Of a DNA stretch of 64,000 bases, positions 21,576 to 33,377 are shown one piece after another (positions within the stretch are counted from its first letter, which is position 1; each line of letters starts with the position of its first letter). Under the pieces are notes generated by a model. The model saw nothing but the letters and a program-made list of their open reading frames with translations. It had not been told where the DNA came from and searched no databases. This stretch comes from Gnetum montanum (lineage: Eukaryota; Streptophyta; Gnetopsida; Gnetales; Gnetaceae). A program made the position numbers and the translations under genes. The DNA lies in NCBI GenBank assembly GCA_015680685.1, contig MNCI01034636.1, positions 1,444,813-1,508,812 of the forward strand, written 5' to 3'.

Positions 21576-21717
21576 TAACCTTCATATGTAAAGATGTGGG
21601 AATAGGACCCTGTCCTATCTAGTAAGTTCTCTTGCTCTTTTATCTTAAAAAAATTTAAAATAACAAAAACAAAAAAATCAAAATCACAAAAACTTAGTAT
21701 TTTTTCTGTTACCCATG

Positions 21718-21728
21718 TTTAGGGGGAG
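21718..21728 (+). other. Polypurine tract of C
   Basis: TTTAGGGGGAG follows the end of pol by about 140 bases and precedes the presumed TG start of the 3' LTR. This is the usual primer for plus-strand synthesis. Confidence 0.6.
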
Positions 21729-21731
21729 TTC

Positions 21732-23121
21732 TGCCTCAGTTTCTTTTGCTCCTATCCAAAAAGGAAAAGAATTTTTAATGTACTTTATGATATCTTGGAA
21801 AATATTGAAGATATATGACTTATATGACTTCATGATTTCAAGAGACTACTAACCCATTTTCTTGAATTTTGGACATCACCAAAAAGGTAGAGTTGTTGAT
21901 CTTTTGGTATGTTAGAACCTTAAGAAAAATGGAGAATTTAGAATGTTGTGGAAGTGTGATGCTTTTGTAGGCCTTGAAGGAGAGCTCATGAGATGACATC
22001 TACAAAGAGATGTCAATGTGGAGACCACAAGGAAGCATGGATAAGTTTGTGGGTGTCTAAGTAAAATCTACAAGGACTTAATTTGGATCAAGGACAAAGA
22101 CTACAAAAAAATGAAGAAGTTTCCAAGATCAAGGGGTAGCCAAATTAATGAAAGAAAGCCTTTAGAAGAAAAGTACAAAAGTTGAGAATACATCTTGGCT
22201 GAAGTGCAGAAGAGCCAAAGAAGACATCTTGCAGAAATAGTAGATGTTTACTATTAAGAGAAGACATCTCCTTGATGATGAAGACATCTTGTTTGAGTTG
22301 AAGTTTTCTCAAAAGAATATGCCTCTCATAAATAGTAGATGTCTACTTTGTGAAGAAGATGTCTCCCATGAAGAAGAGACATCTCCCTTGAATGGAGGTA
22401 TGATGCAAAGAGATGTTCCAATCTCGAAGAAGACATCTTTAGTGATCGTTAGATAGTTGTTGCATGAATTTCAAGGTGATTTTGAAGACATTAAGGCTAT
22501 AAGAAGACTTCATTCTCTTAGGGAATGTGCAGGTTTTGTGTGCAAGAAAGTTTCAACATCAACTAATCATTATGTGCATTATTCTATTTGTGTACCTCAT
22601 TGTACTATCTATTGAACTGTTGTAGTGATTATACTGTACTGTGCTTCAAAGTACAAGGACTAGCAAATTAGTTGCATCCTACCTTTGTAATTTATTTTTC
22701 TCTTTCTTGTTTCCCCACTAGGGTTGATGTGCTTCTTGCAAAAAGGCATTGTCATTGAGCTTGTTGGGATCCCATTGGAATTAAGTGGTTGGTGTAGTGT
22801 CATAACACTTCATGCAGACATTAATTTATAAAGGTTGTGGGATCCTTGAAATCAAATTCTAAGCTTGTCAGAACCTAGCTAGGTTGAGTAGATTCATGGT
22901 GAAAAATCACTCTAGTGTAGAGCTTAGAGCTGTACAAGATGTGATATCCTTCAAATCACATTTTGAGAGGAAAAATGTTTGGAGGTGTGCAAGTGAGCTA
23001 CCCTTTGAGTGTGGACTACCCAAGTTGTGGAACCATGTTAATTTTGGTTATGGCTTTTGTTTGTGTAAATTTTAATTTGGAAAAATTATTCATCCCCAAC
23101 TTATAAGTGCTACAATCCTCA
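21732..23121 (+). repeat. 3' LTR of copia element C
   Basis: The left limit is set at the first TG after the polypurine tract and is an inference. The right limit (CTCA, 23121) is set by alignment to the 5' LTR end at 228. The length of about 1.39 kb is plausible for copia. Its U3 part holds many copies of an AGACATCT motif (see separate entry). Confidence 0.65.
21990..22440 (+). promoter_or_regulatory. AGACATCT / AGATGTCT repeat cluster in the copia U3
   Basis: About ten copies of AGACATCT, its reverse complement AGATGTCT, or one-base variants occur here, for example near 22003, 22229, 22262, 22281, 22335, 22357, 22378 and 22432. Several are preceded by GA (GAAGACATCT). Repeated short boxes upstream of the start site act as enhancers in some plant copia LTRs. 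That role here is an inference from position and repetition. Confidence 0.5.
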
Positions 23122-24814
23122 CTTATAGCATGTAAGAGGTGTATCATGTGAAGCTATAACATGTAAGAGTTGGAATGTATAAAGTTATAGCATGTAGAAT
23201 GTAGCAAATGAGAAAAATTGGGTTTAAAAATTAAGAATAGAAATGGGGAAAATAACATACACTACAACCATAACAATGATTTTTTTAACTTTTTCTAGTG
23301 TATTTGACAAGATGGAAAAATTGTAAATAGGCTTTAGCATATGAAAAAGGGAAAAACTGCAAACTGCAAATACATGAAACGGAGGAAGTAGTATGCACTA
23401 CAACTGCAAAGACAATGCAGGGAACTACGGTAGCACTATGCACTACAACTAAAAAAATTTAATTTTTAATTGTAAATTATAGGAAACAAGGGTAAAATAA
23501 CATGCTGCAACTAAAAAAATAGTAATAAAAAAATTTGATTTTAATATTTTTTAAGAGTTAAGATGAAATTGATTATAGTGTCATACACTAGGGTTATAGA
23601 GAATCCAAAATGGTTTTTGCTTTGGTAGAGATGCTACGGTGACTAAGTAGAAATAGATAGAAAAATGCTTTTGTAAATGGTTTTTTTTAGTGAAGAAGTT
23701 AGAAAGAAGCCCTCCTTTTATCATTAAAAGCTATAATGACTAGAAAATTTGATGCTAGAAAACTAAAAACCTTAGTTTAGAATAGTTTTACCTTCAAGAT
23801 TCATGGGCCTCAGAAGGATCTAGAGCATCTTAAATAGTTTTGTTAATCACTTAAGAACTTTAATAATGTGTTATTGCATATGGTGAAAGTAGACAAGAAA
23901 AAATTTATGAAGCATGAATTCAATGCTAACCCTACAAAAAAATTGAAATAAATACAAAATAATGTGATTAAACAAAAACTACAAACTTCATATTTAATAA
24001 TACAAGCATGAATATTGTTTGAAATAGAGGTTTAGAAGGTACACATTGTTAGCTTTGAAAGCCTTCAAATATAAGGAATATCTTATAATAACTAGTGCAA
24101 GGTGCTAGGTGTGTTCTACACTTGAATTTTGATTTTTCTTTCATTTAATCTTCACCACAATCAATGTTGCTATAGGATTTTCTACTCTAATGATCTACAC
24201 TAAACAAGGCTATGAAAGATTGTGAAAATCTACTACAATGCTCTACTATTTCATGCGAAAGCATGATTTCCAAAAGGTCCTTGAAATGATGTCTAATCTA
24301 GTTTAAATAGGCTTTGGAATTTATTGTGTTGTCATCCATTATAGTGCCATATGCTTATTGGAACATTACATGATGTTTTGGGCCACAAGTACAATGTATG
24401 GGTTAACAACCCAATTAGCTCATGCTACTCCACATTCTTCCACAATGTGTGAGATTGGAATATGTAGCATGGAAGGCAAAAGACTAGTTTTCATAATAGA
24501 TAGTGCTTATTTGTATGTCCCAAACTACAATGTGTGGGATACTAGTATTTTTTAACTTTTGTTACCAAATTTGGTAGTGTATATGGCATTTTGGCCTTCA
24601 CATGCTAGCATAAATGAAATTTATTATGTGTGCACTACAAATTTCATTTCTACACATTAAAAGTGATCCAAAACTTTGTCAAGACAAGGTCACAGGGTAG
24701 GATTTTTGATGAAAAAATAGGATAATTATTTTTACCTTTAGATCCCCATCAAAATTACAATTAATATCTTGGCCACAATCTTTTGTTTGTAATATGAATT
24801 TTTTTTGAGGTGTT
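23122..24814. other. AT-rich spacer between nests
   Basis: No gene is recognised. Short direct repeats of ATAGCATGTAAGA occur at 23125-23205. 23736-24060 is a copy of a dispersed repeat also found near 62783. Small open frames here have no recognisable similarity. Confidence 0.6.
23736..24060 (+). repeat. Dispersed repeat, copy 1 of 2
   Basis: It begins TGACTAGAAAATTTGATGCT and matches 62783-63090 through TAGAAAACTAAAAA and further patches. The two copies are diverged and their full extent is uncertain. Origin unknown. Confidence 0.5.
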
Positions 24815-25870
24815 TCACAAGTCCTAGATACCATTGTGGGATACCAGTACTATAGTTTCTTGAATGGATATAGTGGATACAACTAAATTCACATTGCACT
24901 TGAAGATTAAGAGTAGACCGTGTTCATGAGTTATGGGGAATGTTTGTGTACAAGAAAATACCCTTTGGCTTGTGTAATGCTCCTAGCACTTTTTAGTGTT
25001 CTATACTAAGTATCTTCTAGAAGCAGATTGGAAATATAGTTAAAGTATTTATGGATGAGATATAGTTTAAATAAGGCTTGGACCATTTAAGAAAGTTTTG
25101 AAAAGATGTATTGAAACTAATCTAAACCTCAATTGGAAAACGAGTCGCTTCATGATTCAAGATGGCATAGTTCTAGAACATAAAGTATTTCATAAAGCAA
25201 TAAAGGTAGATCTAGAAAAGATTAGCCATTCAAAACATTACTCAAAGGCCACAAATAATTAAAGATGTTAAATCATTTCCTAGCCATACAAGGTATAGGA
25301 GATTTATTGAAAACTTTTTAAAGATCGCAAAACTATTAGTTGAATTAACAAAGAAGGATGCACCATTTCAATGGATAGGATAATATGAGAAAGTATTCAA
25401 AACCCTAAAATAGAAATTGATTAAGACACTAATCCACCAAGATTTGGATGGGTTTAAACCTTTTTGCATTATGATAAATGCTTTAAACTATGCGTTATGA
25501 TAGATGATTTAAACTATGCATTGGGAGTAGTGTTAACTCAACTTGATGATAAAAAATAGCCTTATTATATACACTACTCTAGATAAAGTATCATTGGGGC
25601 ACAACTTAATGACACCAAAATAGAGAAGGAGCTCATGGCTATAGTGTATGTGCTTGAAAAATTTAGATACTATGTGCTTAGGTATTCTATTTATGTCCAT
25701 ACTGCTCATAGTGCTATTAGATTTTTGATGAATAAACTGATGGTAAGTCCGAGAGTCATAAGATGACTTGTTATCTTGCAAGAATTTTACATCACCATGA
25801 TTGATAGGAAAGGAATTGAAAATATTGTAGCTGGTCACCTATCAAGATTAAGGAAAGAGCCCTAAGAAAA
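24815..25870 (+). pseudogene. X reverse transcriptase (partial) and RNase H
   Basis: The translation gives YYSFLNGYSGYN (about 24850), the RT block that aligns with YYSFLDGYRGYN of Z, then degraded sequence, then the connection region with LTKKDAPFQWIG (about 25345). RNase H follows with VVLTQLDDKK (about 25532), KELMAIVYVLEKFRYYVLRY (about 25625) and a His-rich site where the usual DH is AH (TAHSA). The RT catalytic box is not recognisable. A 31 bp tandem duplication lies near 25465-25530. Many stops. Confidence 0.75.
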
Positions 25871-26069
25871 TGAATAATCACTGTTAAACCAATTTTTTGT
25901 TCGAAATTTATTCACAAAGATACCAATGGTTCTAAATTTAGCAATGAAGTCATGGATTACTGAATACATGAAATATATTATAACACAAAAAATTCCTATT
26001 GAATGGTAAAATGTTATATGAAAATTAATGAAAACCTTTATAAAATATGTGATGATGGATTGATAAGAT

Positions 26070-27090
26070 GGTTTGTTCTAGAAGAAAGTCAATAAAGAGT
26101 CCTACAAGATACCCATGAAGGATCATGTTGTGGTCACTATGAAGGATGATGAATAGCACTAAAATTAATGATGGTATGATACTTCTAGCCTAACATATTT
26201 AGGGATGCATACCAATACACATAATCTTATGAGAGATTCCATAGAGATGGAGGACTGACAACTAGAAATGAAGGGCCAAAATAGTGGATATAGGCATTGG
26301 AACCTTTTAACATTTGGGGAATTAACTTTATGTGACGTATCATGTAGATGTTAAATAGAAAGTTTTATATCATAGTAACCATTGATTATTACATAAAGTG
26401 AGTAGAAGCAGCTACAATTAAAGATTTCACTACCGCAACAGTTGTCAAATTCATTTGACAACATGTGGTGAATAGATTTGGAGTACAATGCATGCTAACA
26501 TTAGATAATGAGACTCACTTTATAGGAGCTACATTTAAAAAGCTAATGCAACAACTTAGGGTTAATCACAAATTAACCACACCTTATCACCCCCATGTGA
26601 ATGGTCAAGTTGAAGTGACTAATAGAGAAATTACAAGAATATTAACTAGAATTGTTAGTCAATATAGGAAGAACTAAATCACTAAACTTAATAATGCTTT
26701 ATGGGAATATAAATCAACTTGGAAAATTCCTATATGGTATTCATTATATGATTTATTTTATGGAAAATTGCTTACTCTACCAATCCTATTAGAGTTAAAT
26801 ACTCTTGCAACCCTTGATCTAGATCTAAACTTAGCTCAAAAAGAACACCTAATAAATTTGAATTTCTTAGATGAGAATAATTTAGTAGCTTAAATGAGTA
26901 ATGAAGTCCATAAGAAGTACTCCAAATGTAGGCATGATGCCAAAATAAGATAAGTATCCATCAAGCCTAGTGATGAAATCCTTTATTGTAACCTTAATCA
27001 TATTTCACAAAAGACTAAGTTTCAAACTTTATGGGAGGTGTCTTATATCATTAATGCTACATATCAATCTAGCACCATGTAACTATACCA
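26070..27090 (+). pseudogene. X integrase
   Basis: A zinc-binding remnant, THEGSCCGHYEG, is at about 26110. The catalytic core includes VNRFGVQCMLTLDNETHF (about 26468; the second catalytic Asp is kept, and the following G is E) and YHPHVNGQVEVTNREI (about 26585). The C-terminal part with LDLNLAQKE follows to about 26890 and fades by 27090. Stops and frameshifts are numerous. Confidence 0.8.
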
Positions 27091-28130
27091 CCCAAAAAAT
27101 TTACAAAAAGTTATTCTTATTAATATTCAATAAGTAAAATCATTTTGTGACATTTCTTACTCTTTCAAAGACTCTATCATATCCACTAAATTATCCATTA
27201 CCCATTCAATCTTTGAAATTTCCACTCTTGATGATAGTCGTGGGGGTGTCATTTGATACCTAAGAATAAATTCTTCTTTTTATATCCTTTTTACATTGTT
27301 CACCTCTCTTACTAATTTTTACATTCTTTAATATCTTTTCCATTCTTTTATAATTTTTCTGTTTCTTAATCATATTTCATTTCTTAATATCTTCTAAGTT
27401 CTTTATACATTTTTCTATGTTTACAATTTTTTATGACTTTTACCATTATTCATGCACATATTTTGTTGATTTTTCTACTAAATTATAAAGGAATAAAATA
27501 AGATGTAGTCAAAAGAATGAGAATTTCACCCTATTATTTTCTTGATTTTTCTACTAAAGTATAAAGGAATAAGACAAAATGTAGTCAAAACAATGATAAT
27601 TTCACCCTATCTTATCAAATCATTAAAGGATTGATTACATATATAGTGAGACCACATCATCCATCCATTCATTTCCAATAATAAGAGATTATTACCATGA
27701 ACATAATGACATTATTTTCATAATAAAACTAAAATAAAATTTTGATCATAATTCTTGGATAAAAAAGTGAAGAACCAAGTAGGAATGAAAAGGATGTGAC
27801 ATCAAGGAGACTTGTGGATTCTTTAAGACTACTATTATATGCCTTATCATGTTGTTAAGTTGTATTCTCTACTTGAGTTCTAAAGAAAAATGGAAGTATG
27901 TCTAAAATAAGTGTTTCCTTATCATGTCACTTGAAAGACATGTTAACCATGCCTAAAGGTAGTCCCCTAGGAAGGTTGATATAGTAATAATCTAATAAAT
28001 GCATAGAATAAAAAATTTTGTGGGTTTCACTAGAAAGACATGTTACCCATGCTTGAAAGTAGGAAAATTCTTAGAAATTTCAAGGTTTCTTGGAATTGCA
28101 TTGGTTATGGGGCTAGAGAGACATGTTACC
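27091..28130 (+). other. X 3' non-coding region, left part
   Basis: Contains AGTCGTGGGGGTG (27236-27248), the counterpart of the internal polypurine-like motif of E2 and Z, then T-rich ACATT-containing sequence. A 76 bp tandem duplication (27466-27617) and three related ACATGTTA(A/C)CCATG motifs (27945, 28037, and the one split at 28121) are present. The T insertion begins at 28131. Confidence 0.6.
27466..27617 (+). repeat. 76 bp tandem duplication
   Basis: The two units start TTGATTTTTCTACTAAA (27466 and 27542) and end TTTCACCCTAT, with about one difference in ten. Confidence 0.85.
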
Positions 28131-28252
28131 TGAAACACCACAAAAATTTGCATGTTATAGCTAATTTTCATCATGTAGCTTTCACCCCATGAAAATCAAG
28201 GTAAAAATTTATTGTAAATGTAAAGATTGTAATCCATGAGGGGCAATCTCAC

Positions 28253-28388
28253 NNNNNNNNNNNNNNNNNNNNNNNNNNNNNNNNNNNNNNNNNNNNNNNN
28301 NNNNNNNNNNNNNNNNNNNNNNNNNNNNNNNNNNNNNNNNNNNNNNNNNNNNNNNNNNNNNNNNNNNNNNNNNNNNNNNNNNNNNNNN
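28253..28388. other. Assembly gap of 136 n
   Basis: It lies in the 5' LTR of T and abuts a G-run block. The 3' LTR has about 100 bases in the corresponding interval. Confidence 1.
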
Positions 28389-28390
28389 GT

Positions 28391-28431
28391 GGGGGTGGTT
28401 GTGGGGTGGGCAGACGCGGGGCATGGGGGGG
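28391..28431 (+). promoter_or_regulatory. G-quadruplex-type motif in the T 5' LTR
   Basis: Five runs of three or more G with loops of 7, 1, 7 and 3 bases fit the usual G-quadruplex pattern. The 3' LTR has an independent fit at 50613-50634. Confidence 0.55.
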
Positions 28432-29748
28432 TGTTTGGTAAATCTCACCTACGCTTAGTGTCGAGGAATGGGGGGTTTACATTCAACTTGGAAACTCCTC
28501 CCCCCACCCCCCAAGCATGGAAATTGCATGCCCCTAGCATGGGAGCCACAAAAGCTAGATTTCAACATTCCATGCATCCCAACATCAACCAACCACTTCA
28601 ACAAGGATGGCCAAAGGCTTAGTGTAGAAGATTCATATCTAGTGTAGAAGGTGTGCTCATGTTACTATTTATAGTAAATGTAATGGCCATGGGGGAAGGC
28701 ACTTACTATATATAATAACCCCCCCAAATTTAGGAATCCATCTCACTTGTACGAGGCAAAAATTTGCAATTGAATTATAACCATTGTATAGCCAAATTAC
28801 AACCTAATCATAGCCACTTTGTAGCCCCATTTATGGCCTTGGACCTATAAAAACTAGCCTTAAACACCATTTATAGGTTCTTCACTTTTTGAACATTGAA
28901 AAAGTTTCTCAAGGTTCCATTCTTTTGGCACTTGAATACATTGAGCATACATGCATTTTTCCAAGAAATAATTCCACATTTGAGAATTTTCAAGCACTTA
29001 AGAGCTCTTGAAATCTTCCATGTTTGCATTCTCTTGAACCTAGTGTGGAAGAACTATAACTTTGTTACCTTGAGACTTGTGAATTTTTGGTGTCAACACT
29101 ACATTTTTGGGATTCCCAAACCCCTACATGGAGTAATTTGGCAACCAAATTTTCTATTTTTCTCACCCCTAGTAGTGATCAAGTTTGCAAATTTGGAGTA
29201 GTAGAAAAGGAGGTACAATAGCATTGAGAGCGGTAGGAAATATAGATCATGGAATTGAACACATAGGCTTCAATAGAACTTGAACCCTTACTCAAGTGAA
29301 CCCTTGCTTAAGTGAACCTTCTTGTAGCCCTCTCAAGAACACTTTGTACACAATCTCTTAACACTCGATTTTATTCTTAGTAAAATAAAGTTTACAGTTT
29401 TGGTTTGTGTTCCAATTAAATTTGTCATTTATTTTAGTTCATTTATATTACTTAAATTTGTAATCATATCATTTATCCCATTTTGCATTTCATAAATCCC
29501 TAGTTGGTCTATTGGACCAACTAGGGCATCCTAAATCTCATTTTTTGAAGACCCTGGGGATTCAAGGTTGAGGCTGCTACATCGAATCTATTGGTTTTTC
29601 CAGTGATCAATTTTTCTAGTTGGAATAGTTTTCTTAGTGTTAGATAGAGGGCCTCTACCCAATTTATATGTCTAAATTAATTTACCTTGTTGTCAATCTA
29701 CAATTTTTACATTCAAACCTTCAAATCCAATGTTGCAACCCATTTCCC

Positions 29749-29967
29749 TATAATCAAAGCCTAGCGTGGAAGTTGTAGGTGTTTGAGTTTTCAAGATTTC
29801 CATACCAAGTGCTATGAATTTCAAGGCCAACTTTGGCATCCCATCAAAACCTTTAAAGAATCAACGTTGCTCCTTTCCCTTATGATCAAAACTGCAACAT
29901 GGAAGTTGTAGGTGGTTGGGTGTTGCTCTTCACAGCAATTGCTATGAATTTTTTAGCGAAAAACCAA
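29749..29967 (+). repeat. Imperfect tandem duplication, period 128 bp, in the T leader
   Basis: Both units contain GGAAGTTGTAGGTG and TGCTATGAATTT. The segment lies between the 5' LTR and gag, a leader that is otherwise non-coding (29628-30527). Confidence 0.65.
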
Positions 29968-30222
29968 TGTTGAAACCTTTCCTTTGTGCTACTAATTTTT
30001 CTAGTTGCTAAAGTATGTGGTACAACCATTTTGGAAATCATCCAACTTCTAGAAGTTAGCTTCCCCTCCATCTTTCAAAGCTAAGAAAATTGGTAGCTTG
30101 CTAAAACCAATTTTAGTGGAAAAACATCAACTTTCCACTTTGGTTTTCAACCTTTGCCCCCATCAATGTTGGATTAGAAGGTGTGAGATTCCCATCATGT
30201 CACCTCCCTTCATCTCAACTCC

Positions 30223-30227
30223 CTTCT

Positions 30228-30259
<32 letters not shown>

Positions 30260-30277
30260 TCTCTCCTCCTCCTCCCC
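30223..30277 (+). repeat. CT microsatellite
   Basis: TCTCTC run with one interruption, followed by CTCCTCCTCC and a C-run, in the T leader. Confidence 0.9.
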
Positions 30278-30527
30278 CCACCTCCACTTGCCATACGTAG
30301 TGTAGAGGTAGTTGGAGGCTAGTGTAAGTGAGGCTTAACAACAACGTTTTTAGATTTCTATTTTTGATAAAGAGGTAAACCCTCATTACCCCCACTTACT
30401 AATTATAGAAAGTGCTCCATTTTCATCCTTTTTTTCTTTCTTTAATCATTTTTGAATTCCACTTGTTGGGATTTACCTCTATTTTTGCCTTTTATAGCCT
30501 ATTTTAAGCCATTTTTAGTACTACAAA

Positions 30528-32360
30528 ATGTCTTTTTAGAAATCTACCAAGTTGTCCCTCACCTTCACTAGTGAAGGTACTAGCCAATAAGCTATGAGGG
30601 TATATGACCCCAAAGACCCTACTGTTACTGAGTGCAAGCAATCTTTGAGGGTTATCAAGAAAATTCCTAATTTTGTAGCCATACATGAAGACCAATATAA
30701 CTTCATTTGTGCTAAAATAAAGGCTAGCATGTTGATTCCATGTTTGGAACCAGAAGCCAAAAGAGAGTTTGAACTCATTCATTGTAATCGTAAGGAGTAC
30801 ATCCCTTCCTTGTATGATCAAATACCTCTAACCAATATCTATGCAGGTATCCTAGTCCAAGTTATTGAGATGGAGAAAGAAGATGACAAGCATAGCTTGA
30901 AGGACCAAGAGGAAGAGGAGGATGAATTTTGGGTAGAATCTAAGCTTGAAAACATCTTGGGGGGATTGTTCCAATAAGCAATCCCCAAGGCCATTGAGCC
31001 TTCCTCTCATGCCTTTTTTTTATCCATGGTCATGGTGCCACCATCTTCCACTCCCTTCAACCCTACCACGATTGACCTCATGCTAATTATATCCATACAT
31101 AAAACTCAATCAATGCCACAGACTATGAACTATAACCCATCTATATTTTTTGCCACATAGTCTTGATCTACACAACCATCAATAGTAATTTTCACCACCA
31201 CAAACCCACTAACCACCCATGTTGGTCTCACCATGGGACCCTAAGCAACCTAAGGATCACACACCCCTTTTATCCTATTTATGCCTTAGTTACTGGTGTA
31301 GACATCCTTTTCCTTATTTGGCCCACAAGCTATGACCATGACACAACCTCTTTCTTCCATCCTACAACCCATAGGAAGGCCATAGGACTCACAATAGATA
31401 CCACAACCATATGTGCAAGCCCCATAGCCAAAAAGGCCATCACAAGGTCTGGATCAAGCCTTCTAGATGATCTAGGACCTAACAGAGGAGTTAAAGAGGC
31501 TTAAAGCCTCTACTTCACAAACTTTCAAGATTATGAACTTCTACCAGGATGATCCCATCAGTCCTATGATCCCATCCTTGACACTTCCTCCTAGTGTCCC
31601 TATTTTCTAGTTCAACAAATACAATGGAGAAGGTTATCCTAATTCTCACCTCATAGCCTTTAGGTCCAAATGCTTACTCTTATAGCCATGGCCTCATACC
31701 ATCATGAGGATTTTCCTTATGTGCTTGACTGGGAAAGTACTTGATTGGTAGTGCACCTTACCTAGAGGATCCATATCCTCTTTAGAAGACTTGATAGCCT
31801 AGTTTGTCAACCACTTTAATTATAACTTGAAGCTTGATACCATGCTTGACTAACTCATGAAGGTCAAGTAGGGATCCCTAGAACCCATATAAAAGTTCAT
31901 CTAATGATGAAATGGACTCCTGAATGAAATACCATAGCCTATATCCAAAGCCCATGTTTAAGCCATTTTCAAGAAGGTGGTGAACAACTTTATCAAGTCC
32001 AAAATCTACTATCTTGTCCCACAATCCTTGAGCCTAGAATTTTTCAAAATGAAAAACATAGAGGATGCTATGGAGGATAGTTATGACCTGGCCTATGAAG
32101 CATATAAAAACCAACATACATAGAGAGATAAAGAGAAAAACAAACAAAGTAATATGACTATAGCAACTATAACCAAAGAACCAAAGATCACAATCTAGGG
32201 GCCAAGGGCCAACCCACCCAAGGCCCCTAGTAATGATTGCAATAATGAACCATCAACCTTTGGGGCTAGAACATTGACTACAACTAGGACAAATTTTGAG
32301 TGGAAAGACCATAGTAATTATGTTGCCTTACCTCTAAAGCCATTTAAGTTTCTAGAACAA
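30528..32360 (+). pseudogene. T gag, N-terminal part (interrupted by Z)
   Basis: One frame can be followed for 611 codons from ATG 30528 to 32360 with in-frame stops but no net frameshift. The first 150 codons (VYDPKDPTVTECKQSLRVIK...) end in an acidic stretch and may correspond to the extra 5' reading frame of Ogre elements. A Pro/Thr-rich linker follows, then the capsid-type core FNKYNGEGYPNSHLIAFRSK (about 31612) and LTGKVLDWYCTLPRGSISSL (about 31723). It ends KPFKFLEQ at the Z insertion and resumes LLKSG at 42310. Most stops are TAG or TAA. Confidence 0.8.
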
Positions 32361-33219
32361 TGATAAGTCATGTTTTGACACACTTTAATATCAGATGCCT
32401 AATATTAGAGCCTTGATATTGGACACCTAATATCAAAGTACAGGATGCGTTATCAGATATCCAATATCACAGGGTATATGATGACCTATATATATAGTGC
32501 TCGGGGTCATGATTTTGATATCAATTATTATCATAGTTAGCAAAGCTCTTGTAATTTACTTTCTATAGAGTTAGAATATTTTCTGAGTGCTTGTTGCATG
32601 AGTCTAAGTGTGTATGGATCTTTGTTTGAACAATGATATACTTGAGCACAATAGTGTGATGGGAATAAAAATGAAACCTTTTGATCATCCTTGTAGCATT
32701 GAGAATAGATTAATGTTTCCTTGATGCATTTAATATTCATGCACTTTACTTTAATGCATTTAAGTTAAGTAATTAATTTCTAGTTGTTAATGAAAATAAG
32801 AATGACTACTTTGAGCATATGTGTAGCACTTGGTAACCCAAAAATGCTTAATTTTTGCCAGCCTAGTAGTGCTATACGTGTTCAAGATGTGTCCAGGAAA
32901 ATGAGATAGGTACTTGTGTTAGGCTAGCTAGGCAGTAGATAAATTAGATCCTAAATTACTCTACCTCTCATTATTTTTGTAGGTGATTAAATTTATCAAA
33001 TAAAAAATGATAAAAATCATGTACCTCAATTACACTTAAATCATATCCTTGAGATTTACAAGTGTAGTTAGGAAGACAACAAATGTTTTCATCGCCCATT
33101 TCACTTCCTAGAAGAACTAGTGCACTAGATAACTATAGGTCCATGGAATTTGACTGAATCACACATGAATGCCTTAGTGATTCATATAGTTGGGCATAGG
33201 GGTACCTCATTACTCATCA
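32361..33219 (+). repeat. 5' LTR of Z
   Basis: 859 bp, TGATAAGTCATG...TACTCATCA. The U3 (32390-32475) has repeated TAATATC/GATATT boxes; TATA-like CTATATATATAG at 32486-32497. Confidence 0.92.
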
Positions 33220-33220
33220 T

Positions 33221-33238
33221 TGGCATCATTACCAGGGT
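33221..33238 (+). other. Primer binding site of Z (decayed tRNA-Asp type)
   Basis: TGGCATCATTACCAGGGT, one base after the LTR. It aligns position by position with the E2 and E3 sites, with further C-to-T and G-to-A changes. Confidence 0.7.
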
Positions 33239-33377
33239 CCTTTTGGTTGTTTCTTACTCTATCTAGATTTAATGAAAATTGTTCAAATCATTAAAACATA
33301 TCTTAGAGTCATATCACATTTTACGATTACTATAACAATTTCTAAAAGCACATTGCATTTTTATTCTCTAACATAAA

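Larger units (their letters stand above)
1..23121 (+). mobile_element. Ty1/copia LTR retrotransposon C, interrupted by E2
   Basis: Outermost element of nest 1. Its order is partial 5' LTR (1-228), an initiator-Met-type primer binding site (231-242), gag/protease remnants, gag-pre-integrase, integrase, reverse transcriptase, RNase H, polypurine tract (21718-21728) and 3' LTR (about 21732-23121). The integrase-before-RT order is diagnostic of copia. The left 228 bases match the last roughly 240 bases of the 3' LTR, including a shared stretch ending in GTGGACTACCCAAGTTG, so the element starts upstream of the window. E2 (1355-18982) sits inside it. The element's own target-site duplication cannot be checked because its left end is missing. 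All reading frames are broken, so it cannot move by itself. Confidence 0.9.
28131..29627 (+). repeat. 5' LTR of T
   Basis: It aligns with 50403-51863 from TGAAACACCACAAAA to GTGATCAATTTT. The last about 12 bases are diverged, so the right end is set by length and by the target-site logic at the 3' LTR. It contains a 136 n gap (28253-28388) and a G-rich block (28391-28431). No clear primer binding site is seen after it. Confidence 0.8.

Noticed and set aside
23122-24814. A 5' LTR and gag for element X upstream of its RT
   Set aside because: No primer site, LTR-like GATATC block or gag motif could be found; X seems truncated at about 24815.
28209-28622. Open frames across the 136 n run
   Set aside because: Same artefact; the region is the 5' LTR of T.
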